A DNA stretch of 23,056 bases from Chara braunii (Eukaryota > Streptophyta > Charophyceae > Charales > Characeae): the NCBI GenBank assembly GCA_003427395.1, contig BFEA01000111.1, forward strand, positions 1,474,413-1,497,468, written 5' to 3'. Below the pieces are notes generated by a model. It ran no database searches, was not told the DNA's origin, and saw only the letters and a list, made by a program, of their open reading frames with translations. This document shows positions 9,604-18,742 of the stretch, in pieces (positions within the stretch are counted from its first letter, which is position 1; the number at the start of each line of letters is the position of its first letter). The translations under genes and the position numbers were made by a program.

Positions 9604-10964
9604 ATTAAAATTAGTAAAGGCTCCTGTTAGTATTCGGGGTGGGGGATGGGGGATAGGTAAGCAGAGAGTCATAGGTTCCAAGGTAGAACAGAGTTACGTA
9701 TCTTAGCGAGTTTGTACATGGGCTGTCATGGCTGGTGTCGCTGCAGAGTCAGTCCCCGCTATCGTACGAAAATCGTAGCGTAGCGTGGTATCAGAAGGCT
9801 TACGTCGTAAGCGGATTGCCCAAGACACTGTTATGTGCCAGACTGTTCCTATGAACCCGGATCAGTACTTGAGCAGATCTGCTCAAGTAGGGAAGATGTG
9901 GATGGAGAGGCGTCATGCAACATGAAGCAGAGTACCGGTGTTGATGGTATGGCAAGTAGAAAGGAGTATAAGTAGCGAAGTTGCGTGTGCCATTTACAGC
10001 GTGGTCGTTGGTAGCGTTGTGCATGCCATGGGTGTTTTGCGTAGTTGGTAAATTCGTGGGGTATTATTAAGGGGTAATTACTGGGGTAGGGAAGAGCGTA
10101 GGGTGTGTGGTTTACACACATTGTTAGTGATCGGGGTGGGAGAGCGGGTAAGCTAGTATAGAGATAGCAGAGAGCGGGATGGGAGAAGTACTGGTCAGGA
10201 AGAAGGAAGTTTTCTTACGTAATTTGCTGGCGGGGTTGGGGTTGACGATGTATGTTATGTGAGCGGGCAAGGTCAGGTTGACGCTGCTTTTTGTTTATTG
10301 TCTTGTAGTGCTTGGGGTTATTTGGTGGGAGACAGGCTATGGTGGTGTTGTGCCATGTTGCACGTGTGCTTGTCCTGTAGTGATGTTCCACGGTGGTGCG
10401 TCACCTGGAGGTATGCTCGAACTTTGAGAAGGGGGAACGAAGCGGGGAGCTTACTAGGGGCATGCCTGTTATGAGGTTCGAATAGGTTGGAGGCCACCGT
10501 GTAGTGGGGAGCTTTGCTTCGTAGGAAAAAATGGGATATACTATGGCTGTGCCGGCGTTGTTGTAGCAGTATATATGGATTTAATGCCATCGTATGCAGT
10601 TTGTTTCGTAGTGCATAACAGTCAGGTATTTTCGGTCGTAAGTGGCTATGGCGGTAATCGCTTTTTGTCGTACCTTCTTTTGCTTCCTCGTGCGTGTGTT
10701 TGTATTCTTGTGTGTCAGTCGCGCCGTTTCGGGATAGCCGTGACATATGAGAAAAAAATTTTGTATTTTGTTTTTTCTTTTGTTTTCATTTTTCTAACTT
10801 TACAATTTTTATCAATAGGAAGCTAGTGACCCATAACTGGTTTGCCAAGCATAGATTTGTGTTATATATACCAGAGCCTGGTGGAGTTGTACTATGAGGC
10901 CTTGATTAAGTTGTCGGTGGATTGACTCTTAGGTTTGCAGGCAGTCATTTGCTCGTACCTGTGT
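9604..10964. other. No recognisable gene
   Basis: About 1.4 kb with only short unconvincing frames on both strands. It contains a 24-bp perfect palindrome (9866-9889), a 7-bp-arm inverted repeat gcttacg/cgtaagc near 9798-9812, and TGGTATCAGA at 9786-9795, which partly matches an initiator-tRNA primer binding site. No LTRs or ORFs support a retroelement here. Confidence 0.5.
9866..9889. repeat. 24-bp perfect palindrome
   Basis: TACTTGAGCAGA is followed immediately by its exact reverse complement, with no spacer. It could extrude as a small cruciform or bind a dimeric protein. No flanking gene start suggests an operator. Confidence 0.9.
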
Positions 10965-11209
10965 TTTAGGTTTTTTTTTTTAAGGGGTCTAATAGATTGG
11001 TTATATTCTTACTTTATTATTTTCGCTATGTATATTTGTATTTTAGTTAATTTCTTATTTTGGTTTTATTTAATTTTAAATTTACCCTATTAATTTTTTT
11101 TTATTTTCGTTATTTATTTATTTGTATTGTTTGTTTACTTATTAATTTGCCTATTTATTATTTATTATTTATTATTCATTTTTTATTTTTTATATATTTT
11201 TTTATTTTT

Positions 11210-11241
<32 letters not shown>

Positions 11242-11640
11242 TTAAAATGTGGGTTTAATTATTTAATTAATTAATTAATTTATTAAAAAAAACTTTTTTA
11301 TTTTTATTTTATTTATATTTTTATATTTTTATTTTTATATTTTTGTATTTTTTTATATATTTATTATTTTATTTTATTTTTATTCTTTCTATTATTTTTT
11401 TTAATTAAATTTTTAAATTATTTTACTATTTTATATTATATTTATTTTATTTCTTATTATTAATATTTTTTTAATTTTTAATATTTATTTAATACTTTAT
11501 ATATATATTTAATTTATTTATTTAATTATTGTTTATTTATTTCTTTTAAGATTTGTTTATTTTACTATTTATTATTATTTATTTATTATTCCATTTTAAT
11601 ATTTTGTTACTGATTTTTCAAAATTTTTTAATAATCTTTT
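10965..11640. repeat. Extremely AT-rich low-complexity block
   Basis: Nearly all A/T, dominated by TTTA, TTAA and T-run words (for example repeated ATTT at 11216-11243 and TTAA at 11258-11282). There is no coding content. It lies just beyond the microsatellite that closes the 3' end of PLE-B. Confidence 0.9.
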
Positions 11641-11652
11641 ATAGTGTTTAGT

Positions 11653-11689
<37 letters not shown>
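11653..11689. repeat. (TG)n microsatellite at the 3' side of PLE-B
   Basis: A near-perfect TG run (CA on the element's strand), about 205 bp downstream of the reverse-transcriptase stop codon. The permuted PLE clade is reported to favour microsatellite targets, so this may be the element-target boundary. Confidence 0.9.
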
Positions 11690-11690
<1 letters not shown>

Positions 11691-11726
11691 TGTCCCTCCC
11701 CGTACCCTCGTGATGGGGTCCCTTTT

Positions 11727-11759
11727 TGGGGTAGGTCCAAGGATGTTGGACCTACCCCA
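11727..11759 (-). other. 12-bp perfect hairpin in the 3' region of PLE-B
   Basis: The 12-nt arm 11727-11738 (TGGGGTAGGTCC) is exactly complementary to 11748-11759 across a 9-nt loop. A partial further copy (GGGGCAGGTCC) follows at 11762-11772. It lies between the PLE-B stop codon and the CA repeat, so it would be in the 3' untranslated RNA. It is a candidate recognition structure for reverse transcription, with function inferred only from position. Confidence 0.7.
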
Positions 11760-11894
11760 GCGGGGCAGGTCCTCCATCCGATCCAAGCCTGTTTTTAATA
11801 AGGCTGTCACACATTCACACAGACACACAGGGAATAACGATTCTATTTTTTAGATGATTATTTTTAGAGTTGGTCGGTCCTGTAGTTTAGGTTA

Positions 11895-13871
11895 TTACCT
11901 TGTAAGCCGTAACAGGTGATGAAGTGTAGTGGTGGGGTTACATTTGGAGGGTTGATAGTTCATGTGATTGCGTAGGACCTTTGTGGCAATGCCGAGTAGT
12001 CTTTGCTTTTTGAATTCGTTTTTTATGAACATATATATTGTTTGTTTAATTTCTTCAGCAGCGTGTAGTGGCTCAAATTCAATTGTCATGATTGTGATCA
12101 CTTGTGGGATAAGTAGGTTGAGTGACTGTTGGAGAGGTCTGTTGGATTCAGCTTGGATGTAGCGGGTGATGAGGAAATCCAGTTCCTTTCTTTTGTCGTA
12201 TTTTTTTGTGGTAAAGGTTCCGTTTTGCAGATTTGTGATAGTTATGGTGGTATTGAGGAAGTTGGCTTGTGTCCCAATGTTTTGGCCGTTAATCATTTCT
12301 TTCTGCGTTGTTTGCTCATTAAGGGAAATCGGGTGGAGAGGGTAGAGATAATATTTGCTGCGTTTGCTTGTAATGGCCGGGTTTAAAAATTCATGTATTC
12401 TGTGATTGTTGATGATATGGAAATCGTCAAAGTATCTGAAGACATGTTGGAAGAGATGTAAGAGATGTCTGTTGTTTTTCTGCGTAATCTTCCTCATAAA
12501 GTTGAATTCATATTTGAAAAAATATATGTTGCACCAGACAGGGGAGCAACTTACCCCCATTGGGATGCCGAGTATCTGGCTCCAGATCTTATCCCCGAGT
12601 GATGTAAATGCGTTATTAATTAGCCAGTTGTTGATTTCTTGTATTATATTGGCATCGAGTGTGAAATATCCGTTTGGTGGGCTAGTGTACCAGTCGCATA
12701 CGTGTGTCCATGTATTGTTGTGGCGGTATATCTTGCAAGCGAGTCTGACGTTATTACCATAGTTGCTTCTAACCGTTTTGAAGATGATTTTCGAAAATGC
12801 TTGGATGGCAGCTGGTAAGCCATCCTCGCTGTCATCAGTGATGTCAGCTGAGAAGACTGTCATTGCATGCTTTGGGAGGTTATATGTATAGTCTGAGGTT
12901 GCGTCGATTGGCCACCAGTAGGGTACTTTGATTCCAGTTTCCTGAAATGTTTTCTGGGTTAACTGTCCGCAGTGCTTTTTCACCATCTTGATTAATGCGT
13001 TTAGGATTGCCGCTGCGAGGTCTGCGAGAGGGGAAGTTATGACGTCGGCTGCATTGGTAAGCCACCGAAATGAGTTCTTGTGTTTCTTGTAAGTTGCGAA
13101 AAGGTATGGTAAGGCCAATTTTCCTACAGGTATATCTGGGAATTTTGCGTTCAGCTGTTGCTCCATGAGTTCTAGCAGTGTTGTGGTTGGAAGCGGGTGT
13201 GGTTCGAAGTCCGGGCTGCTGAATCTTTGTAGGGCCAGGAATCTTATCAGGTTAACGTAGGTAATGACTGGGGTATTTGGGGCTTTATAAGTGCCAGAAA
13301 TGTAGAAATGCTTTGAGAGGAAGTTGATTTCATGTTTAATTGCGTACTCGTGCAAGTTTTCAAAACTGTGGGCTGTTATATTTTCAAGACATTTGTTTAT
13401 TATTTTATTAAAGTCTTTTAGTGCTTCTGTGTTCTGCTCGGGGTCCAGTGAGTTCCCAAATCTTTGCATGGCGAGGGTGAACTGAGACCACATCTGCTGT
13501 GCAGCGTTTCGTGCGTCCTCGACATTAGCAGCTCTGAGAGGGATATGATTAAGGCCTTTTTCCATTAGTGTGCGTAGTTTGTTGTTGTTTGTGATGCTTA
13601 AATTTAGCGTTGTGACATACGGTGCTTCATGCTCGGGTAAGCTGCCAGGTGGTAATATGTTTATAAATTCCTTAAATCTTGCTTGATGGCAGTAGCAGTT
13701 CTGTGGCAGTTGTTCTGTCCATCTGTCAAGATCAAAATCTCGAAAGACCGCTGTGGGTTTGTACAACGCCTTAGCAATATGGTCATCGTAGGTCCATGTG
13801 AACGTAAATTTTTCGAGCAACGGTAAGGCGTCCTGTTTGTGTTTCCGGAGTATAATTCCGAAGATTTTTTT
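11895..13871 (-). CDS. Penelope-like reverse transcriptase (PLE-B), partial at the 5' end
   Basis: An uninterrupted frame of about 658 codons ends in TAA. There is no ATG near its start (the frame opens after a TAA at 13872-13874), so the N-terminus is missing or upstream. Counting from the TTG at 13820, CYC at 42-44 is the CxC motif of the linker preceding permuted-PLE reverse transcriptases. VTTLNLSI and GLNHIPL follow in the pre-RT region. YKKHKNSFRWL (244-254) is the fingers motif, ADITDD (325-330) is motif A, and a long A-to-B' insertion is compatible with the telomerase-like IFD. GIPMGVSCSP (418-427) is motif B', RYFDD (462-466) is motif C with both aspartates, and FLNTTITI about 515 is motif D/E. 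A thumb region follows. All catalytic residues seem present, so the RT domain could be functional. It is far more AT-rich than the beta-helix gene. Confidence 0.85.
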   Translation of the reverse strand, partial: KKIFGIILRKHKQDALPLLEKFTFTWTYDDHIAKALYKPTAVFRDFDLDRWTEQLPQNCYCHQARFKEFINILPPGSLPEHEAPYVTTLNLSITNNNKLRTLMEKGLNHIPLRAANVEDARNAAQQMWSQFTLAMQRFGNSLDPEQNTEALKDFNKIINKCLENITAHSFENLHEYAIKHEINFLSKHFYISGTYKAPNTPVITYVNLIRFLALQRFSSPDFEPHPLPTTTLLELMEQQLNAKFPDIPVGKLALPYLFATYKKHKNSFRWLTNAADVITSPLADLAAAILNALIKMVKKHCGQLTQKTFQETGIKVPYWWPIDATSDYTYNLPKHAMTVFSADITDDSEDGLPAAIQAFSKIIFKTVRSNYGNNVRLACKIYRHNNTWTHVCDWYTSPPNGYFTLDANIIQEINNWLINNAFTSLGDKIWSQILGIPMGVSCSPVWCNIYFFKYEFNFMRKITQKNNRHLLHLFQHVFRYFDDFHIINNHRIHEFLNPAITSKRSKYYLYPLHPISLNEQTTQKEMINGQNIGTQANFLNTTITITNLQNGTFTTKKYDKRKELDFLITRYIQAESNRPLQQSLNLLIPQVITIMTIEFEPLHAAEEIKQTIYMFIKNEFKKQRLLGIATKVLRNHMNYQPSKCNPTTTLHHLLRLTR

Positions 13872-13874
13872 TTA

Positions 13875-14540
13875 ATTAATTATGTCCATAAGCTTGTTTA
13901 CATAATGCCCAGAGAGGGGATGTATGTTGGTGTCCTTTGTGTGGCGCCATCCCAGTCTTCCGTCTTCCATAGTGAGCAGCCGAGTTGCCTGCATATCCGA
14001 TACAGGTTCAAGATGCATTAGCTTAATATGCATTGTGTAATGAGAGTGGTATGACGCATATTTGTAAGGGTTCTATTTACCGTGTGTTTGTAAGTTGGAA
14101 GCGTTAGGACCAATGTGTAGCCCAAGCATTGTTCTCGCACTTTTATGCAAGGGATCAGGGGTCAGTCATTGGTATACTTTGGGAGACAGATTTTCGTTTC
14201 ATTAGAATCGTTTAGGGGGTGTCCTGAGGAAGGTAATCTGCTATTATTTGGTTGGTCAGCAAGCTTTGCAGTGTGGAGATTTGCTTATAATATTTTTTTA
14301 ATTAATTTTTTAATTTATTATGATTTTTTAAATAATTTTATTTTGGTTTTACTCTGTGTAGCATCGTGTTCGCGTTCGGTGACCGAACCCGAATGTTCGG
14401 GACTGAACGCGAACGAGCGCCGAAACTCTCCAAACGCGAATATAAAAATATTTAAAAAAAAAAAAAAAAACATTTCTTCAAAACATCTAGAAAAAATATA
14501 TGTTATGTAAAATAATAATACAAACAACTTTTGCCTTGGA
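13875..14540. other. No recognisable gene; AT-rich with a palindromic cluster
   Basis: Short frames only. AT-rich stretches at 14290-14345, a nested inverted-repeat cluster at 14368-14414, and an A17 run at 14454-14470. The region ends at an N (14541) followed by a short GA run. Confidence 0.55.
14368..14414. repeat. Nested palindromic cluster
   Basis: Outer arms GTTCGCGTTC (14368-14377) and GAACGCGAAC (14405-14414) are perfectly complementary. Inside lie GGTGACC and CCCGAATGTTCGGG, each able to form its own hairpin, so the whole can fold as a branched three-stem structure. An alternative 7-bp pairing GTTCGGT/ACCGAAC overlaps it. A poly-A run follows 40 bp later. Confidence 0.7.
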
Positions 14541-14802
14541 NAGAGAGAGAGAGCTTGATGATAGATTAGTTACCTTGATTGTGTTAGGTTCGACAATTTT
14601 TTTGTTTGTGCCCCCCCCTCCTCTTCTTCATTTGTTTCTGAGGAAAAGAGGGCTCAAGTGTTCACAGGATGCTACAGAAAGCCATCAGTCGTTGGGCTGA
14701 TGCCGACCCGGACGTGGTCCTAGTCCGGGTTTCCACCGTGTTGTTTGTTGAGGATTCTCGGCCTCATAGTCTTTGTGCTTTGACAATGGATTCTCCACCT
14801 TT

Positions 14803-14868
14803 CCCCCCCCCCCCAAAAAAAAAAACTCTCTTCATACTATAAACTTTTTTTTTTTTTTTTTTTTTTTT
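14803..14868. repeat. Homopolymer cluster (C12, A11, T28)
   Basis: A run of C passes directly into A, and after 20 bp a pure T run of about 28 follows. Adjacent homopolymers are typical error-prone assembly points. Confidence 0.9.
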
Positions 14869-16540
14869 GAACGAGGTCGAAAATCCCTCAACATCTCAAC
14901 CCAGTAGTGAAGCTTGTGTTGGAAACCGGGTCCAGTGTCCCATGGTCTGCAACTACAAAGAAAGTAAGCAACTGGAACAAAACCTTAGAAATCCAGAATA
15001 AAGGGAGCAAAACAGCCAAGAACTACTGAAGAATTCATATTTCGGGTCTCGTGCTGATCTCTCTAGGAGCCTTAGCTAGCTTCGCTTCAAGATCTTACAG
15101 AAAAGAGACCAAGTACGCATCTGTAAACTCAAGGAAGCCTGGACCGCCAACACGGGTTTCCCACCACGCACCCTTGGATCTTTAGTGACAATATCAATCA
15201 ACGGACCAATATCACTATGGATACAGTTCAAGTTTGCTTCCTTGTAACAAGCCAGGATCCGTACTCAGTGACTCCCCTTACCCTTAAGGGAAAATCCCAC
15301 GTAAGCCTCGAAGTGCGGGTTTTAGATGATCAGGAAGAACAGGGTCTATCTTTCTTTTCTTTTTCTGATGGCCTTTTCTTCGTGTGGACGGTTAGCGTCC
15401 ACGCCAGGAAAATAAAAAAAAAGTTGGGAATTGGCGTGGGTAGGAATTTTAGAATTTTGAATTTTTGCGCACGCGGCTGTTTTTCAAATTATTGCGCGTC
15501 GCATAGACCCTTTCTCCCGCCTTGCATCCCCGCGCCATCTTCTCTTTTTACCGCGCATTCCCTTCTTGCATGCCTCTTCGTCTTCCCTCGAGTGAAGTAC
15601 GGATGGTCGGGTCAATGTGGTGAGAGCGGAAGGTGCGCCCAGCTTGGACCCCAATCACGCAGATCGTTCCGCTCACCCCTTTCGATCCTTTTGGAACCTC
15701 TGCCCTTCTTCTTTCCTGCTCATTTACACCTCGTGCTTTACGCTGTCTCTCCGCCGCCTTCCGCGGTATAAATTCTCGCAACACTTTTCTCTCGCTCTCT
15801 GAGTCTCTGTTGATCTCGGTTGCAATGCTATGCGAGCTATGCGCGAGGTCCGCAGCGTCGAACAGGCTTGGCGAGCCCAAGTGACGGGCGGAGTGACAAC
15901 GTGGGCGGACTTAGCGATAGACTTGGGGTAAGACAGTCGGAGGGACTGAGCGGCGGTGGAGATCGGATGCCGACAGCGGCAAGGCCTTGTGGCTATGGTT
16001 GTCAGTGGTTCTGAGGAATTGGGGGATGGGCTCATGGCGGCCAATCAAATGAGAAATTTTGTAAATTAAGGAGCTCACTTTTATCTCCATTGCTGCTTTG
16101 TCCCGTGTGATGTGTGCAATGTCTCAATGTATGAGTATTTTGTTGTATGCATGTTGTGATATGAGAGTTTATGGATGTTGGATGTCTCCTTATCTGGGAG
16201 GGCCTTATGACTACGTGTGTTTGTGCGCTTCCAAGCGCGATGATAGGGATTGCTGGGTGTCGACCGTCTCTATGAGTGCATGAGTGTGTTGGTTAGCACT
16301 TTACTGATCATGTAAAGCCAATACCAGTGTCGGCCTGGGGGAGAAAGAAAGAGAGAAGAGGAAGGAATAGGAGAAAAAGACAGCAGAAAGTAGGCAAGGG
16401 AGGATAGAGAGTAGACACGTCAGAGTCTCCCGAACGTAACATGATAGGCTTAAAAGATTCAACAATACATCCAGCCTATCGAGCTAGAACCAAAAAAGGA
16501 CGTTGTGTCCATCATCGTCAAAAACCTGGTCGAGCTCTTC
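14869..16540. other. No recognisable gene
   Basis: About 1.7 kb without a convincing gene. An open frame at 15217-15771 (184 codons) has no recognisable domain and runs through compositionally biased sequence. GTGGACG/CGTCCAC at 15384-15402 forms a 7-bp hairpin with a 5-nt loop. GGTATAAATTC near 15763-15773 looks like a plant TATA box, followed about 30 bp later by a CT-rich stretch, but the first ATG after it opens only a 19-codon frame. Confidence 0.5.
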
Positions 16541-16542
16541 CG

Positions 16543-16602
16543 GCGACGACCCTACACGTTTCATCCGGTGCCGGACCGGAATCATCAGGGGTCCCATGTC
16601 AC
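16543..16602 (-). ncRNA. Candidate type I hammerhead ribozyme (HHR-1)
   Basis: Read on the minus strand from 16602: outer stem I GUGAC, a 4-nt bulge, inner stem I GACCC (16593-16589), core CUGAUGA (16588-16582). Stem II is UCCGGU (16580-16575) with ACCGGA (16569-16564): six perfect pairs, 5-nt loop, preceded by a U-U mismatch. Then come core GAA (16562-16560) and stem III ACGUGU (two pairs, 2-nt loop). A at position 17 (16553) is followed by GGGUC (16552-16548), which pairs with GACCC, and GUCGC (16547-16543), which pairs with GUGAC with one G-U. Every conserved core base is present. Predicted cleavage is after GUA between 16553 and 16552. A two-pair stem III with a 2-nt loop is the form known from newt and PLE hammerheads that work as dimers. 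It sits about 620 bp downstream of PLE-A on the same strand. Confidence 0.8.
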
Positions 16603-16939
16603 GATAGAGTGTCTGTTGACGTATCGAAGTCCCTATTTAAGAAAAGATCAATAGCGGGAAAGAGGAACCTCACAGTAACCCACAGAGGGAACAAAAAGAT
16701 AGTTCCAAATAGCCGGTACCATGATCGAACCGCCAGAGTGCTGAAAGAAGAGTTAGAATTCCAGATTGTGACGAGTAGAAAGACAGCGAGAGAAAGACCG
16801 AAACAGTGGATCGAAAAACGCCAAAGTACCAGAAGACTCTAGAGCCTACGTGCCTATTCTTTGCCCAAAGCAGAGAAAAGATCGCCATATCAAGAAAGGT
16901 CCAAACCAGAGCAAACAGGGTATAAACCGGCTTTCAGAA

Positions 16940-17153
16940 ACTCCCTATGGGACCTGGAAAGCGCCTGGGCCCAAAGAAATACCCCTCACTTCCGCAACAA
17001 TAACACAAGATCCAGAAATAACCATAAGGCCTAGAAAGAAGGCCCAAGTCTCCATAGGATGCCCCCTCACTTCCGCAACAATAACACAGGATCTGGAAAT
17101 AACCATGGGGCCTGGAAAAAAAATGCAAGTCTCCATAAGATACCCCTTACCTT
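16940..17153. repeat. 80-bp tandem repeat between PLE-A and HHR-1
   Basis: A unit beginning AT(A/G)CCCCTCACTTCCGCAAC starts at 16979 and again at 17059 (80 bp). A partial third copy starts at 17140. A partial copy of the unit's end (CCTATGGGACCTGGAAAG) precedes the first full copy near 16944. Copies differ by scattered substitutions. On the PLE strand the array begins about 70 bp after the TGA of the extended reading frame, so it is probably 3' untranslated or terminal-repeat sequence of the element. Confidence 0.85.
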
Positions 17154-17221
17154 AATCGCAGGGTTCTTTCCAACCTCCTACGTTCGGAAAAAAAATTATC
17201 CCACCCAGTTAACAATCGAAC

Positions 17222-18742
17222 TCAATGATCCCATTCCCCTCCAAACTTCATAGAGAAATTCATCAGAGATTTATCAAAAATTTCATCAGAGCAACCCCTC
17301 AAACGCAATTCAACTTTCAAAGCAAAAAGAAAGGAAACAACAGCAACGGGCAAGCTGGTGAACCTCTTCGCCCGATGCAAAAATGAGCCAACAACAACCA
17401 TCTTTTGTTGCCTATTTACGTAGGAACATTCATCCTGCAGATTTTGGAAGCAGATCCCTTTACCCTAAATGGATCGCTGGTTCTTATGAACCGCTGCACA
17501 TCTAACCCCAATCGGCCACCCTAGATTCTTGACCACGCATCCCAGAAAGTCCCAGCTGCTAGTCCTGCTAGTGCATTCCAGCACAACGTTCGCATCATAA
17601 CAGCGTTCAAAGTCAGCCATGATCGTTTCAGCCAGCTTCTGCGAGGCATTATCCCCAATGTTATACTTCACAAAAATAGACACATCGTCAATAAGACGGA
17701 TACCATGGACTAACCGACGGTCATTCCCCAGCGCAGATAAAAAGGAAAACTCAAAAAACACACACAGAAGACAGGCAATAGCTGGGCTTGAAGGTTTCCC
17801 CATGGGGATTCCGACCTCCTGTCGCAGAATCATCCCACTGGCTTTGAACAAGGTGTGGCTCAACTCGAACATAACAAACTTCCTGATAATAACAAAGTTT
17901 AGGGACTCCCACCCTTCCTGCTTCTTTCCTCTACGCAACTTTGCTTCTTTCCCATGATTTTTAAGAAGCACACCTTTCACTCCACGTCCATCCCAGTAGT
18001 CGATTGCCCAATCCAGGGCTTTCAAGATCGAGGCGTGCGGAAGATTACAAAACATCTCCTTCATGTCGAAAGCAGCCGTTAGCAAGGCGTCCCCTCTCTT
18101 AATATCTTTATTAATCACGTTCAGAGACTCCACCAACAGATCAGTGCACTTCAGATTAAAGTGCCATTTACTGGGCAATTCCCATACCAACACATTGACC
18201 GCACGTGAGATTTTCCGACTATCCCTGACATAACACTCTGAAAAGGAAGGACAAATGGGTCTCCACCGGTGCACATCCTTGTGCTTCGGAATAACGTACA
18301 CCCTGCCAAACTCACCTTTCGCGTTCCAGCAAGCAACCTTCTGCAGCCCCTCCTTGTAGTAGTCCCTAACATGCGAGATCAGAGATGATTCGAACTGGTC
18401 AATCATCGTCAGCCCGTGATTGCAGCAGAATAACTTGTTCATCCCCTTCTGATATCGTACTGGGCAACAAATCAAGGTATGGCCCGGATTGTGGTCGATA
18501 GGCATGCGCACCAAGCCTTCCAACTTGTCCACCCAGAGCCTAATATTCTCCTCGGTGCAGTCAGTGTAGTCCTCTTTCACGCCGGTCACACAACTAACCA
18601 AATCCCCTTGGTGAATTTCAGGAACCTCGAAATCCAAAACAAGCATAGAAGCCGAAATCTGCGTCTTTAATCTGCCAATGACATCAGTCTTTGACGGACG
18701 TACGACATTCTTATTATTCCGTAACCAGACAGGCGCCGTCTC
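17222..18742 (-). pseudogene. PLE-A reverse transcriptase segment, with internal TAG at 17467-17465
   Basis: This frame is open immediately after the TAG at 18745-18743. Its first ATG is at 18646, but 32 in-frame codons precede it. Counting from that ATG: VIPKHKDVHRWRP (118-130) is the PLE fingers motif, AFDMKEMF (192-199) is motif A, and a stretch of about 80 residues before motif B' with KxAKLRRGKK resembles the telomerase-like insertion in fingers. GIPMGKPSSP (279-288) is motif B', RLIDD (317-321) is motif C with both aspartates, WDFLGCVV (365-372) is motif D/E, and HKN (387-389) begins the thumb. A TAG follows residue 393, but the same frame runs 80 more codons to TGA (17224-17222). It includes FLHRAKRFTS and VELRLRG, which fit the RT thumb, so the protein naturally continues past the stop. 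Called a pseudogene because of the stops; TAG readthrough is the alternative. Confidence 0.85.

Larger units (their letters stand above)
11653..13871 (-). mobile_element. Penelope-like element PLE-B, 5'-truncated
   Basis: The element comprises the reverse-transcriptase frame (13871-11895) plus about 240 bp of 3' sequence with a strong hairpin, ending in a CA microsatellite. No GIY-YIG endonuclease is visible upstream on the minus strand. A 49-codon frame just upstream (ATG near 14020, TAA at 13872-13874 region) shows no recognisable endonuclease motif. It may be a 5'-truncated permuted PLE or an endonuclease-less PLE. The left boundary is set at the microsatellite by inference. Confidence 0.65.

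Noticed and set aside
12831-12840. CTGATGA word on the minus strand in PLE-B
   Set aside because: It encodes the motif A region of the reverse transcriptase and has no stem II or GAA partner.
15217-15771. 184-codon plus-strand frame
   Set aside because: Low-complexity and basic/hydrophobic patches only; overlapping minus-strand frame is similarly open; no recognisable family.
16441-16842. 133-codon plus-strand frame
   Set aside because: It covers the hammerhead on the opposite strand and has no recognisable domain; the RNA structure explains the region better.
17260-17289. Two CTGATGA words on the minus strand
   Set aside because: They lie in the extended RT coding frame and lack a following stem II and GAA, so they are not hammerheads.
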